Below, piece after piece: positions 1 to 10,276 of a stretch of DNA of 64,000 nt. The notes under the pieces were generated by a model, which saw nothing but the letters and a program-made list of their open reading frames with translations, was not told where the DNA came from and did no database searches. This DNA is from Deltaproteobacteria bacterium (GTDB lineage: Bacteria; Desulfobacterota; GWC2-55-46): contig JACRNL010000004.1 in NCBI GenBank assembly GCA_016234935.1, positions 1 to 64,000 of the forward strand. Direction: 5' to 3'. Every line of letters begins with the position of its first letter. Within the stretch, counting starts at the first letter, position 1. Made by a program: the position numbers and the translations under genes.

Positions 1-59
1 CGTTCGACGGCCATCTGCCTAAATGCCTGAGGATGCCGTCCCACTCGTTTCTTTGTCAC
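1..59 (-). mobile_element. 5' end of an IS transposase (OrfA-like, IS3-type helix-turn-helix N-terminus), truncated by window edge
   Basis: Minus strand reads GTG-TKKRVGRHPQAFRQMAVER..., resembling transposase OrfA N-termini; GGAGGTG just upstream could be an RBS. Confidence 0.55.
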
Positions 60-140
60 TTGGACACCTCCGCTCTGTGCCAAGTGTGCCATATTCGAGT
101 GTCTCATTCCAGGGGTTCAGTCCACGGCCTTGGAAATGGC

Positions 141-168
141 AAAAGAGGTTACGGATTGCTCCGTAACC
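141..168 (-). terminator. Rho-independent terminator downstream of tRNA-Lys
   Basis: 8-bp stem GGTTACGG/CCGTAACC followed on minus strand by TCTTTT. Confidence 0.75.
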
Positions 169-180
169 CCTTGATTTACA

Positions 181-256
<76 letters not shown>

Positions 257-278
257 GCGCAAACTGTTAAGAACTAAC

Positions 279-403
279 AGGCTGCTGAAAAAGCTTCATC
301 TACTGCGTTGTCTTCGTCGTTCGTCACTGCGGCGTGCCCAAAAGCACGCCTCATTCCTTACTCCTCGACGCCTTGTATCTGAGGCTTTTTAAGCAGCCTG
401 CAC
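279..403. repeat. Dispersed repeat family A, copy 1 (palindromic ends CAGGCTGCTGAAAAAGC...GGCTTTTTAAGCAGCCTG)
   Basis: Inverted ends plus internal GTTGTCTTCGTCGTTCGTCACTGCGGCGTG shared with copy at 731-856 and, in reverse, the region near 59215-59295. Confidence 0.8.
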
Positions 404-493
404 GAGTATATTAATTTTTCAGCACCCTGCTAAAGCTAAACCGTAAAAATGCCGAACTATATAGAAAACGTGGATAAAACCCTCTTTGGCGGC

Positions 494-569
494 TGGTGCG
501 CCTGAGAGGATTCGAACCTCCGACCCTCGGCTTCGGAGGCCGATGCTCTATCCACTGAGCTACAGGCGC
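494..569 (-). tRNA. tRNA-Arg (anticodon CCG)
   Basis: 76 nt; acceptor GCGCCTG/CAGGCGC, encoded CCA, loop CTCCGAA. Confidence 0.95.
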
Positions 570-730
570 TCAAACATAATCAGCTTAATTTATTAAAAAA
601 AAACGGCTTTGTCAAGAAAGATAATTTCATGAAAGATAATTGCCGCCCGCCTCAGGCCATTTTTAGCGGCCTCGGCGCGGCGTTTTCACAGGACTACTAT
701 TATAATTCAGGCGGTTGTGCTAATATATCA

Positions 731-856
731 GCAGGTTGCTGAAAAAGCCCCATCTGCGTCGTTGTCTTCGTTGCTCGTCACTACGGCGTAATTACCATTA
801 CGCCTTCGTTCCTCGCGCCTCGCCGCCTAGCATCTGGGGCTTTTTGAGCAACCTGC
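731..856. repeat. Dispersed repeat family A, copy 2
   Basis: CAGGTTGCTGAAAAAGCCCCATCTGCGTCGTTGTCTTCGTTGCTCGTCAC...GCATCTGGGGCTTTTTGAGCAACCTG; inverted ends; homologous to copy 1. Confidence 0.8.
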
Positions 857-930
857 ACAATATGGGGAGTCTTTCAGCAGGCTGTTAGAATAAATTGTAT
901 CAGCTCTTAACGGCAGCGCCCCTTTAAAAA

Positions 931-3303
931 ATGTTCAACTTCATTAAAAAAAGCCTGCATTTAAAGATTCTCCTTCTCATGATCGGCATCATGACCCTGG
1001 CCATGGTCATTGCCATCACATGGGAATTGAAGAACCGTGAGAACGCGCTCATTGAGGAAAATATCCGGACGAGCAGATTCATGGCGAAACCTATATTGAG
1101 CGACATATACGATCACATGACCGAGGGGAGGGCCGACCTCGTGCGCTATCTTATAAAATCCCTCGGAAACATGAAGGACATAGATCTGCAGATAGTAAGA
1201 AACAACGGCGTGGAGGAGGCATTCAAAGACCTCAAGACCATACGCGCCGTTGAAAAAGAGTACGGCAGGATACGGCCGGAGTGGCTCGCCGACCACCCTG
1301 ATGAGCAAAACAACAGGGCAAAGGGAGTGGACTCCGCCAAATTTCAGAGCGCCCTCAGGTCATACAGGGAGGACTGGAACCGCGGCCCGACATATTACAT
1401 CGAAAAGGACAAAACAGGAAAAACATCCTTCACCTATCTGCTGCCCATCGAGAAAAATGCCGCATGCAACGGCTGCCACGCAAGCGAAGGGGCGCGCGGC
1501 ATACTCATGATCTCGACGCCGATGGACAGCGCCTACGGCGCGCTTAACCGGACGAGGAACCAGTGGATCGTCTCCGGCATACTCGGCATACTGGCCGGCT
1601 CCCTGCTTCTGTCGCTCCTCATCAGAAGGTCTATCACCGGGCCGGTAAAGAAAAACATGGAGGTAATCAAGCGGATAACCGACGGCAAAGGCGGGATACA
1701 CGAGCGCGTGGAGGCGTCATCTGAGGACGAGATAGGATACCTCGCAAGCGCCTTCAACAACATGCTTGACGCCCTCGAAAAAAGGGAGCAGGAAAACAAG
1801 AAACTCTTTGCAATGGTCGAAAAGAGCAAGGAGGAGTGGGTGGCGACATTTGACGCCATCCATGACCTCATCATGATCCACAGCCCCGACAGAGGGATAT
1901 TAAAGGTCAACAAGACGCTCGCGCTTAAACTGGGGCTTACGCCCGGCGAGCTTATCGGCAAAACATGCTGCGACGTGCTCTACAAGGCGGATAGCCGGCA
2001 CGAAAACTGCCTTGACAGTTTGACCCTCGGGGCGGGAGAGGCCTCCTGCATAGAGGCGGACGACCTCGCGATAGAAGGCACTTACGAAATAACGAGCTTC
2101 CCCGTGCACGACGAGCGCGGCAATATACAGGCTGTCGTGCACATCGCAAGGGACGTCACCAACGAAAAGATCCTGCGCCAGCAGCTCCTTCATTCAGAAA
2201 AAATATCAAGCGTAGGCAAGCTCGTGGCCGGCATAGCGCACGAGCTCAACAACCCGCTGATGGGCATAATGGGGTTCAGCCAGATACTCATAGACATGCC
2301 CGGCGACACGCGGATAGAGGCGGTCAAGGACAAGCTCAGGAAGATCTATCACGAATCGCTGAGGACGTCCAAGATAGTCCAGAACCTGCTCACCTTCGCG
2401 CGCACGAAAAAAACTGAGCGCGAATACAGAAGCGTCAACGACCTGCTTGAACATACCCTCGAACTCAAGGAATATTCGCTGAAGTCCAACAACATCGAGG
2501 TCGTCCGCGCGTTCGAGCCGGACCTGCCCAGGACCATGATAGACATCTATCAGATTCAGCAGGTCTTCATAAACATCCTGAACAACGCCGAAGACGCGAT
2601 GACGGCCCGCGGCGGCAGCGGCAGGATCGAGGTGAAGACGAACAAGGTCAGAAGCCGCATCAGGATGAGTTTTACGGACAACGGCCCGGGCATACCCGAT
2701 CAGATAATCCACAAGGTCTTTGACCCGTTCTTCACGACAAAGGACGTCGGCAAGGGCACCGGCCTCGGCCTTTCCATCACGCACGGCATCGTCACCGAGC
2801 ACGGCGGCTCCATAGAGATAACCTCTCCCGAAGACGGCGGCACGCGAGTCACCGTGGAGCTGCCCATCGTGGAACAGGAGCAGTGGACCGAGATACAGGA
2901 AGCCCTGGAAAACGAAACTCAGCAGGAGAAAATGCCCGGCGAGAAGGTGCTTATCGTTGACGATGAAAAGAACATACGGGAGGCCCTTGCGGACATTCTA
3001 ACGCACAAAGGCTTCCATGTGGAGATAGCGCGTGACGGCCAGGAGGCCCTTGAGCATCTTGAGCGGGTCAAATTCTCCATGCTCCTGACAGACGTCAAGA
3101 TGCCGACATTAAGCGGCATAGACCTCTACGACGCGGTGCAGAGGAAGCACCCTTACCTGAAGGACAGAACCATCATCCTGACCGGCGACGTCTTCAGCCA
3201 GAGCATACGCGAGTTCCTGGACAAGACGGGCTGTCCGTATATCCTGAAGCCCTTTGCAATGAAAGACCTCATGGCTATCATCAACAAGTTATTAAGCAAT
3301 TGA
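931..3303 (+). CDS. Hybrid sensor histidine kinase with DUF3365/Tll0287-like c-heme sensor, HAMP, PAS, HisKA/HATPase and C-terminal receiver
   Basis: CNGCH motif, HAMP region, GIAHELNNPLMGI H-box, GTGLGLS, C-terminal LIVDDEKNIR...LLTDVKMP receiver. Confidence 0.9.
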   Translation: MFNFIKKSLHLKILLLMIGIMTLAMVIAITWELKNRENALIEENIRTSRFMAKPILSDIYDHMTEGRADLVRYLIKSLGNMKDIDLQIVRNNGVEEAFKDLKTIRAVEKEYGRIRPEWLADHPDEQNNRAKGVDSAKFQSALRSYREDWNRGPTYYIEKDKTGKTSFTYLLPIEKNAACNGCHASEGARGILMISTPMDSAYGALNRTRNQWIVSGILGILAGSLLLSLLIRRSITGPVKKNMEVIKRITDGKGGIHERVEASSEDEIGYLASAFNNMLDALEKREQENKKLFAMVEKSKEEWVATFDAIHDLIMIHSPDRGILKVNKTLALKLGLTPGELIGKTCCDVLYKADSRHENCLDSLTLGAGEASCIEADDLAIEGTYEITSFPVHDERGNIQAVVHIARDVTNEKILRQQLLHSEKISSVGKLVAGIAHELNNPLMGIMGFSQILIDMPGDTRIEAVKDKLRKIYHESLRTSKIVQNLLTFARTKKTEREYRSVNDLLEHTLELKEYSLKSNNIEVVRAFEPDLPRTMIDIYQIQQVFINILNNAEDAMTARGGSGRIEVKTNKVRSRIRMSFTDNGPGIPDQIIHKVFDPFFTTKDVGKGTGLGLSITHGIVTEHGGSIEITSPEDGGTRVTVELPIVEQEQWTEIQEALENETQQEKMPGEKVLIVDDEKNIREALADILTHKGFHVEIARDGQEALEHLERVKFSMLLTDVKMPTLSGIDLYDAVQRKHPYLKDRTIILTGDVFSQSIREFLDKTGCPYILKPFAMKDLMAIINKLLSN

Positions 3304-3361
3304 CGGGCATCGCCCCATTACTCTGCCGTTCGTCGTCCATTATCTGCTATAATCAAAGACC

Positions 3362-4027
3362 GTGAAGGTCTCGGTAATAATCCCCGCGCTTAACGAAGAG
3401 GAAAACATCTCCGGCGCAGTCGCGTCCGCCGGCAAAGGCGTCGAGATAATCGTCGCCGACGGCCACAGCACGGATAGTACCGCGCGCGTTGCCCGGGCGC
3501 TCGGCGCGCAGGTCTATCAGGCGGCGCAAGGCCGGGGCGCGCAGATGGACGAGGCGGCGGCAAAGGCGGCGGGAGACGTCTTTGTTTTTCTGCACGCGGA
3601 CACGAGGCTTCCGGAGAGTTGGCTGGAGGCCGTCACCGGAGCGTTAAAGGACGGGCGCGTGGCGGGCGGCGCCTTCCGGCTGTCGATAGATTCCGCGGGC
3701 ATCGGCTTCAGGCTAACCGAAGGCCTCGTTACGCTTCGCTCCACGCTTTTAGGCCTCATCTACGGCGACCAGGTCATTTTCGCGAGAAAAAACGCCTTTT
3801 TAAAAGCGGGCGGCTTCAGGAAACTCCCCTTGATGGAAGACGTTGATTGTGTTAAGAGATTAAGGAGGCAAGGACGGTTCGTCCTTCTTAATCTGCGCGC
3901 AACTACAAGCGCGCGCAGATGGACGGCCAGGGGGATGGTTAAAAACACCCTTGGAAACTGGCTGATGCTCTCGCTCTACATGGCGGGAGTTTCGCCACGG
4001 CGGCTCTGCAGATGGTATTACAGATGA
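3362..4027 (+). CDS. Glycosyltransferase family 2, TIGR04283-like (arsenosugar biosynthesis-associated)
   Basis: VSVIIPALNEEENI...ADGHSTDST...GRGAQMDEAA..VFLHADTRLP. Confidence 0.75.
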   Translation: MKVSVIIPALNEEENISGAVASAGKGVEIIVADGHSTDSTARVARALGAQVYQAAQGRGAQMDEAAAKAAGDVFVFLHADTRLPESWLEAVTGALKDGRVAGGAFRLSIDSAGIGFRLTEGLVTLRSTLLGLIYGDQVIFARKNAFLKAGGFRKLPLMEDVDCVKRLRRQGRFVLLNLRATTSARRWTARGMVKNTLGNWLMLSLYMAGVSPRRLCRWYYR

Positions 4028-4080
4028 ACAAACGCTCACGTTGACGCCGGCATAATGCTATTCATAAAAGGAGGATTTTC

Positions 4081-5424
4081 ATGGAATTCAAATCAGTGGA
4101 TTCGATATATGACTATTTGAGGGGGATTGCAAGGGAAACAACGGACGGCATGCACGTCGTGGGCGAAGACGAGCTCCGGGAAGACTCCATGGAGATTCTC
4201 ATCTACAACGCTGTTTTCAATCCCAAAAAGGACGTTCTCGACAGGACGCGCCTCGTCATAAAACAGCTTGCCGCTAACCTCGGCATAAGGTCCGCTTCCA
4301 TCCAGGGGCTTTACGAGGCGATGGGCAGAGGGGATTGCTCCGGCTTCACGGTTCCGGCGGTCAACATCCGCGGACTCACCTACGATACGGCGCGCGCCCT
4401 CTTCAGGTCGGCTAAAAAACATAACTCAGGCGCATTTATATTTGAAATAGCCAAAAGCGAGATAGGCTACACCGAGCAAAGGCCGGCGGAGTATACCGCG
4501 TGCATCCTTGCGGCGGCCATAAGGGAGGGCTGCAAAGGGCCGGTCTTCATACAGGGAGACCACTTTCAGGTAAACGCAAAAAACTTCGCAAAGGACAAAA
4601 ACGCCGAGATAGACGGCCTTAAAAAGCTCATAAAAGAAGCCGTGGAAGCGGACTTTTTGAACATAGACATCGACTCATCCACGGTCGTTGACCTTTCAAA
4701 GCCGGACGTCGCCTTGCAGCAGAGGCCGAACTTCGAGACAACGGCGATCCTCACGGATTACATCCGCCAAATAGAGCCTAAAGGCGTGACCATTTCCGTG
4801 GGCGGAGAGATCGGCGAGGTCGGCGGGAAGAACTCGACCGAAGAGGAACTGCGGGCCTTCATGGACGGCTACCTTAAAACCCTCGGCAAGGGCAAAAAAG
4901 GCATCAGCAAGATAAGCATCCAGACCGGAACGTCTCACGGCGGCGTGCCCCTGCCGGACGGGACGATCGCGAAGGTTAAGGTCGACTTCGACACCATAGA
5001 GCGGCTTTCGAAGGTCTCCCGCGAGGTCTACGGCATTGCCGGGGTCGTCCAGCACGGGGCGTCCACCCTGCCGGATGACGCCTTTGACATATTCCCCAAA
5101 CGCGCCGCCGCCGAGGTGCACCTGGCAACGGGCTTCCAGAACATGATCTACGACAGCCCCGCCTTCCCGGAAGATCTGAAAATGGAAGTCTACAAGCACC
5201 TCGCCCAAAAGCATTCCGATGAGAGAAAACCCGGCGACACGGAGGAGCAGTTCCTTTACAAGACCCGCAAAAAAGGTTTCGGCCCCTTTAAGCGCCGGAT
5301 GTGGACGATGGACTCAAAGAAAAAAGAGGCTATCGGCAAGGAGCTTGAGGCCCGCTTTGACCTCCTTTTCGACAAGCTCAACTGCAAGGGCAGCGCGGAT
5401 TACGTAAAAAAGTGGATCGCATGA
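4081..5424 (+). CDS. Class II fructose-bisphosphate aldolase family protein
   Basis: FTVPAVNIRG, QGDHFQ, FLNIDIDSS, GEIGEVGG, GTSHGG, VQHGAS motifs. Confidence 0.8.
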   Translation: MEFKSVDSIYDYLRGIARETTDGMHVVGEDELREDSMEILIYNAVFNPKKDVLDRTRLVIKQLAANLGIRSASIQGLYEAMGRGDCSGFTVPAVNIRGLTYDTARALFRSAKKHNSGAFIFEIAKSEIGYTEQRPAEYTACILAAAIREGCKGPVFIQGDHFQVNAKNFAKDKNAEIDGLKKLIKEAVEADFLNIDIDSSTVVDLSKPDVALQQRPNFETTAILTDYIRQIEPKGVTISVGGEIGEVGGKNSTEEELRAFMDGYLKTLGKGKKGISKISIQTGTSHGGVPLPDGTIAKVKVDFDTIERLSKVSREVYGIAGVVQHGASTLPDDAFDIFPKRAAAEVHLATGFQNMIYDSPAFPEDLKMEVYKHLAQKHSDERKPGDTEEQFLYKTRKKGFGPFKRRMWTMDSKKKEAIGKELEARFDLLFDKLNCKGSADYVKKWIA

Positions 5425-5554
5425 ACAAAGCCGCGAAAATATGCAGTTGAAAAATGCTATATTATATGTTATATTTAAAAGCTAAGCTCGGTTTTATCCG
5501 CGGCCACATGGCGCGTCCGAATCGGCAAACATACAAAAGGAGCATCTTCAACTA

Positions 5555-6118
5555 ATGATCCCGGCAACACAGTTAAGGGTCGGCATGACCATACTTTACA
5601 ACAAGGAACCGTACAGGGTGGTGACCGTCCAGCACATAACCCCCGGCAACTGGCGCGGCATGGTGCACACGAAGCTCAAGAACCTCAAGACCGGCGGCAG
5701 CGTCGAGAACAGGTTCCGCTCAGAGGACAAGCTCGAAAGGGCGGCGCTTGAACAGCACGAGATGGAATATCTCTACGACAACGGCTCTGACTACTTCTTC
5801 ATGAACAGCGAAAACTATGAACAGGTCTCCCTCTCAGCCGAAGTCCTCGGGGACAACGTCTACTACCTCAAGCCCAACATCAAGTTCATGATAGAATACT
5901 ACAACGGTCTGCCCGTCGGCGTAGACCCGCCGAAAATCGTCGAACTGAAGATAGTCGCGACGGCGCCGAGCATGAAGAGCGCGACGGTCACGGCGTCCCA
6001 AAAGCCGGCAACGCTTGAGACAGGGCTTGTCGTGAACGTGCCGGGCTTTATCGAGGCGGGCGAAACGATACGGATAGACACCGCCGAATGCAAATACCTG
6101 GAAAGGGCAAAGGGTTAA
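5555..6118 (+). CDS. efp: Elongation factor P
   Basis: KOW/OB protein with VTVQHITPGNWRGMVHTKLKNLKTG and VPGFIEAGETIRIDT. Confidence 0.95.
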   Translation: MIPATQLRVGMTILYNKEPYRVVTVQHITPGNWRGMVHTKLKNLKTGGSVENRFRSEDKLERAALEQHEMEYLYDNGSDYFFMNSENYEQVSLSAEVLGDNVYYLKPNIKFMIEYYNGLPVGVDPPKIVELKIVATAPSMKSATVTASQKPATLETGLVVNVPGFIEAGETIRIDTAECKYLERAKG

Positions 6119-6187
6119 GCGGCCACCTTCAAGGGGTTCGACCCACTTGAAGGGGTTCAACCACTGCCATTTAAGAACGGCGCATCC

Positions 6188-6225
6188 AAGCCCGAACCCT
6201 GAAGTCCGCGGTTCGGGCTTTTTTC
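6188..6225 (+). terminator. Rho-independent terminator after efp
   Basis: AGCCCGAACC/GGTTCGGGCT stem followed by a T-run. Confidence 0.85.
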
Positions 6226-6270
6226 ATTTTATTCCGTTGTTCGTCCGTTCAAGCCAAAAGATAAACCGAC

Positions 6271-8139
6271 ATGAACATCGAAGAAAAATTAAAAACCCTG
6301 CCCGCCTCGCCCGGCGTATACGTCATGAAGGGCATATCAGGCGAAATACTCTACATCGGCAAGGCCAAGAGCCTGCGCTCGCGCGTGCGCTCCTATTTCC
6401 GCAAGGGAGGCGACGAGCGGTATGCCGTCAAGTTCCTCGCCGCGAAGGTAGCCGACATCGGCTTCATCGTCACCGCGAGCGAGAAGGAGGCGCTACTTCT
6501 CGAAGACACCCTCTGTAAACGGCACAGGCCCAAATACAACATCCGCCTCAAGGACTCAAAGACCTACGTCAGCATCAAGCTGACGGTCAACGAACGGTTC
6601 CCGCGCATCTCCGTGACGCGGCATATAAAAAAAGACGGGGCCAGGTACTTCGGCCCATACGTAAGCGCGAGGGACGTGCGCGGCACCATTAAGCTGCTCA
6701 GAAAGGTATTCGCCCTTTGCGCCTGTTCCCCCGCGGTCTTCAGGAACAGGGTCAGGCCGTGCCTCGATTTTCAGCTTGGCCTGTGCTCGGCCCCGGCCGC
6801 GGGACTCATAGGCGAAGCGGCCTACGCCAAACTCGTCAAGGGCGCGGTAATGTTCCTCGAAGGCAGGAACGCCGAGCTTATGAAGGCTTTAAAAGAGCAG
6901 ATGGCCGGCGCGGCAAAGGCCCTTGACTTCGAGGAGGCCGCAAGGCTCCGGGATAAAATCGCGGCCATTGACGAGATGCTCGAAAAACAGCGCGTGGTAT
7001 CGCACAGGGGAGAAGACCAGGACGTATTTGCGATGGCGCGGGGCCCTGCGGCTGACGTTATGCAAACCCTCCTCATACGCGGCGGCCGCCTCGCGGCGAG
7101 CGGCGGTTATTCCTTCAAGGCAACGCACCTCCCTGACGATGAGCTGTTATCCTCATTCATCACCGAGTACTACCGCGGCGGCAGGCATATCCCGGACGCG
7201 GTCATCGTGCCTGTAAGGCTCGACGACGCGCCCCTTATCCGGGAATGGCTCTCGGAAAAGGCCGGAAGGCGCATTGCGCTGATAACGCCCGTTAAAGGGG
7301 ACAAATCAAAACTCCTTGAAATGGCCCGCGTCAACGCCCTTGAGACATTGAAGAAAAAAGAGGCCGCGCCATCAACGGACAATATCCGCGCGTCGTCCAT
7401 CGAGGCCCTTAAGAAACGCCTGCGCCTTAAAAACCCGCCGGAGGTGATAGAGGCGTTTGACATCTCCAACATCGGCGCCGACCTTGCCGCCGGCGCGATG
7501 GTCACCTTTGCCAACGCCGAGCCGGACAAAAGCCGCTACCGGCTTTACAGGATACGGAACGCCGCCGGGCCTGACGACTACGCCATGATGCAGGAGACGC
7601 TCACCCGCCGGTATTCCGGAGGCGGCAACTTGCCGCTGCCCGGCCTTATCCTCATTGACGGCGGCAAGGGCCAGCTGAATATCGCCGTAAAGGTTCTGTC
7701 GGAACTCGGACTCAAGGGAAAGGTCGAGGTGGCGGCGCTGGCAAAGGACAAGGGGGAAGCGCCCCGGTCACCGGAGGAAAGCAAAGGTCTTTTTAAGAAA
7801 CCCGCGGCTAAAGGCGAGCGCATCTACCTGCCCAACGTCAAGGACCCGATACTCCTCAGGGAAGGCTCCGCGCCGGATTTATTGCTGAGGCGCATTCGCG
7901 ACGAAGTCCACAGGTTCGCCGTTTCCTACATCAGGCGTCTTAAATCAAGAACCGGCATCGGCTCTGTCCTTGACAACATCCCCGGCATAGGCCCCAAAAA
8001 GAGAAAAGCCCTTTTTGAAAGGTTCGCCAGCATCGAAGGGATAAGGAACTCAAGCGCCGAGGAGCTGACGGCTGTCGATGGAATAACGGAAAAACTTGCA
8101 AGGGCAATAAAAGAGGGGATTTCAAAAAACCTGCATTAA
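6271..8139 (+). CDS. uvrC: Excinuclease ABC subunit C
   Basis: GIY-YIG start (PGVYVMKGISGEILYIGKAKSLRSRVRSYF), UVR domain, C-terminal HhH (NIPGIGPKKRKALFERF). Confidence 0.97.
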   Translation: MNIEEKLKTLPASPGVYVMKGISGEILYIGKAKSLRSRVRSYFRKGGDERYAVKFLAAKVADIGFIVTASEKEALLLEDTLCKRHRPKYNIRLKDSKTYVSIKLTVNERFPRISVTRHIKKDGARYFGPYVSARDVRGTIKLLRKVFALCACSPAVFRNRVRPCLDFQLGLCSAPAAGLIGEAAYAKLVKGAVMFLEGRNAELMKALKEQMAGAAKALDFEEAARLRDKIAAIDEMLEKQRVVSHRGEDQDVFAMARGPAADVMQTLLIRGGRLAASGGYSFKATHLPDDELLSSFITEYYRGGRHIPDAVIVPVRLDDAPLIREWLSEKAGRRIALITPVKGDKSKLLEMARVNALETLKKKEAAPSTDNIRASSIEALKKRLRLKNPPEVIEAFDISNIGADLAAGAMVTFANAEPDKSRYRLYRIRNAAGPDDYAMMQETLTRRYSGGGNLPLPGLILIDGGKGQLNIAVKVLSELGLKGKVEVAALAKDKGEAPRSPEESKGLFKKPAAKGERIYLPNVKDPILLREGSAPDLLLRRIRDEVHRFAVSYIRRLKSRTGIGSVLDNIPGIGPKKRKALFERFASIEGIRNSSAEELTAVDGITEKLARAIKEGISKNLH

Positions 8140-9578
8140 AAACCGGCCTCTATCTCCGGGCAGGCTTTTTTCATGCAGTCCTTCATGAAGGCCTTTGCCT
8201 TTGATATGAGGGCCTCGTCCGAGGCCTCAAAGCGCATGACGAGCACAGGCTGCGTGTTGGAGGCGCGCACCAGCGCCCATCCGCCTTCGAAGTTCACGCG
8301 GAGGCCGTCTATCCTGATGATGTCCTTAATCTTGAACTCCTCCGTGCCGCCGCCGATGGCGGCGCTTAATTTTTCTATCGCCTGAAACTTGAGATTGTCC
8401 GGGCAATCCACGCGGATCTCCGGCGTGGCGCACGTCCTGGGGATGCCGGAAAGAAGGGCCGAGAATTTAAACGCAGGGTCAGCCGCCCTTTTCCTGGCCA
8501 GTATCTCCACGGCCCTGCACGAGGAATATATCGCGTCGTCGAAGCCGAACCACCTGTCGGCGAAAAAGATGTGCCCGCTCATCTCCCCTGCCAGCGCGGC
8601 CTTTACCTCTTTCATCTTGGCCTTAATGAGGGAGTGGCCGGTCTTCCACATGACCGGGACGCCGCCGCTCTTTTTTATCTCGTCATACATCACCTGAGAG
8701 CTTTTAACCTCGCCCACTATCACCGCGCCGGGCGTTGTCTCGAGTATGTCCTTTGCAAAGAGCAGCATGAGCTTATCGCCCCAGATGACGCCGCCGTTTT
8801 CGTCAACGGCGCCTATCCTGTCGGCGTCTCCGTCGTAGGCTATGCCGAAGTCGGCCTTCTCTTTTTTAACGGCGTCAATGAGCGCGGCAAGGTTTTTCTC
8901 CACGGTAGGGTCCGGATGATGGTTCGGGAAACGCCCGTCGGGCGCGCTGAAAAGCTCCACCACGTCGCAGCCGAGCCGCTTTAAAAGCTGAGGCGCGACC
9001 GGCCCGGCAGTGCCGTTGCCGCAGTCAATGGCGACCTTCACCGGACGCTGAAGTTTGGGCAGCTTGAACTTTCCGGCCACGTAGTCCACGTACCTTGTGA
9101 CGATGTCGAATGTTTCAACGTTGCCGGTGTCGGCGTCCGGAGCCGGTTTCCCGATAACTTCGTTGTTGATGACGTCTTTAAGCCTTTGAATCTCCCGGCC
9201 GTGTATCGTCTCTTTGCCGATGGACACCTTGAAGCCGTTATATTCGGGCGGATTGTGGCTTCCGGTGATCATGACGCCGCCGTCGACGTCAAGCATGTGC
9301 ATGGAAAAATATTGAAGGGGCGTGGGGCACTCGCCTATGTCTATGCAGTTGACGCCGCTTTCGGCAAGCCCTTTTATCAGCGCGTCCCTGAGCGCGCCTG
9401 AGCTGAGCCGCACGTCCCTGCCGACACTGACCGTTATAGGGTCTTTAAGAAGCCCGGTTTTACGCACATAAACCGCGTAGGCCCTGCCGATAAGCTCGGC
9501 GGTCTCCGGCGTCAGGTCCTTCCCGTATTCGCCCCTTATGTCGTACTCCCTGAATATCGCGCCCGATACATTGGTCAT
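8136..9578 (-). CDS. Phosphomannomutase/phosphoglucomutase
   Basis: FREYDIRG, MITGSHNPPEYNG, IAYDGDADRIG, EMSGHIFF motifs. Confidence 0.95.
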   Translation of the reverse strand: MTNVSGAIFREYDIRGEYGKDLTPETAELIGRAYAVYVRKTGLLKDPITVSVGRDVRLSSGALRDALIKGLAESGVNCIDIGECPTPLQYFSMHMLDVDGGVMITGSHNPPEYNGFKVSIGKETIHGREIQRLKDVINNEVIGKPAPDADTGNVETFDIVTRYVDYVAGKFKLPKLQRPVKVAIDCGNGTAGPVAPQLLKRLGCDVVELFSAPDGRFPNHHPDPTVEKNLAALIDAVKKEKADFGIAYDGDADRIGAVDENGGVIWGDKLMLLFAKDILETTPGAVIVGEVKSSQVMYDEIKKSGGVPVMWKTGHSLIKAKMKEVKAALAGEMSGHIFFADRWFGFDDAIYSSCRAVEILARKRAADPAFKFSALLSGIPRTCATPEIRVDCPDNLKFQAIEKLSAAIGGGTEEFKIKDIIRIDGLRVNFEGGWALVRASNTQPVLVMRFEASDEALISKAKAFMKDCMKKACPEIEAGF

Positions 9579-9611
9579 CCTGAAATCCTTTTCAAGTTTT
9601 TTGTCTCCGCC

Positions 9612-10094
9612 TTAAAGCATCTTGCAAGCGGCAGCCTTTTTTCTCTTTCGCAGCGTCCTGAAGAATCCCTTTAAAAGCTCCCCTGCCTCGGCGTCTCCCA
9701 CGCCGTAAAATACCTTCACGCTGTGATTAAGCCGCGCGTCGCTTGAGAGGTCGTAGACCGAGCCGCACGCGCCGGCCTTCGGGTCAAAGGAGGCGAAGAC
9801 AAGGCGCGGTATGCGCGCCTGCAGCACCGCGCCCATGCACATGAGGCATGGCTCAAGCGTGACGTAAAGCGTCGCGTTGCCGAGCCTCCAGCTATTGGCC
9901 TTCTTTGCCGCGCGCCTTATAGCGGACATCTCCGCGTGCAGGGTCGGGTCAGCCCCGCTTTCCTTCGTGTTGTGTCCCCTTGCGATGACCTCGCCTGCGC
10001 GCACGAGAACCGCGCCAACGGGCACCTCCTCTTTTTTAAAGGCCTTTCTCGCCTCTTTGATGGCCTCGGCCATGAAAAAACCGTCTTTGTCCAT
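9612..10094 (-). CDS. tadA: tRNA adenosine(34) deaminase-like protein
   Basis: LHAEMSAI and PCLMCMGAVLQARI zinc deaminase motifs. Confidence 0.9.
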   Translation of the reverse strand: MDKDGFFMAEAIKEARKAFKKEEVPVGAVLVRAGEVIARGHNTKESGADPTLHAEMSAIRRAAKKANSWRLGNATLYVTLEPCLMCMGAVLQARIPRLVFASFDPKAGACGSVYDLSSDARLNHSVKVFYGVGDAEAGELLKGFFRTLRKRKKAAACKML

Positions 10095-10276
10095 GCGCTC
10101 GCGCTAATCGCCCTCCTGCTCAATGTCCCTTGCTGATTGTCTTTAAATTACAATAAAAAGCATTACGCGTCAAGGCGCGTTATCCGCGTAAAAAATGCAT
10201 GGGCTTTAATAATTCTTTAACGTCCCGCGTTGTAGAATGAGGCCGTAGACGATGAATAGGAATCAGGACCGGACTG

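Noticed and set aside
2206-2802. 198-aa minus-strand ORF
   Set aside because: Antisense to the histidine kinase
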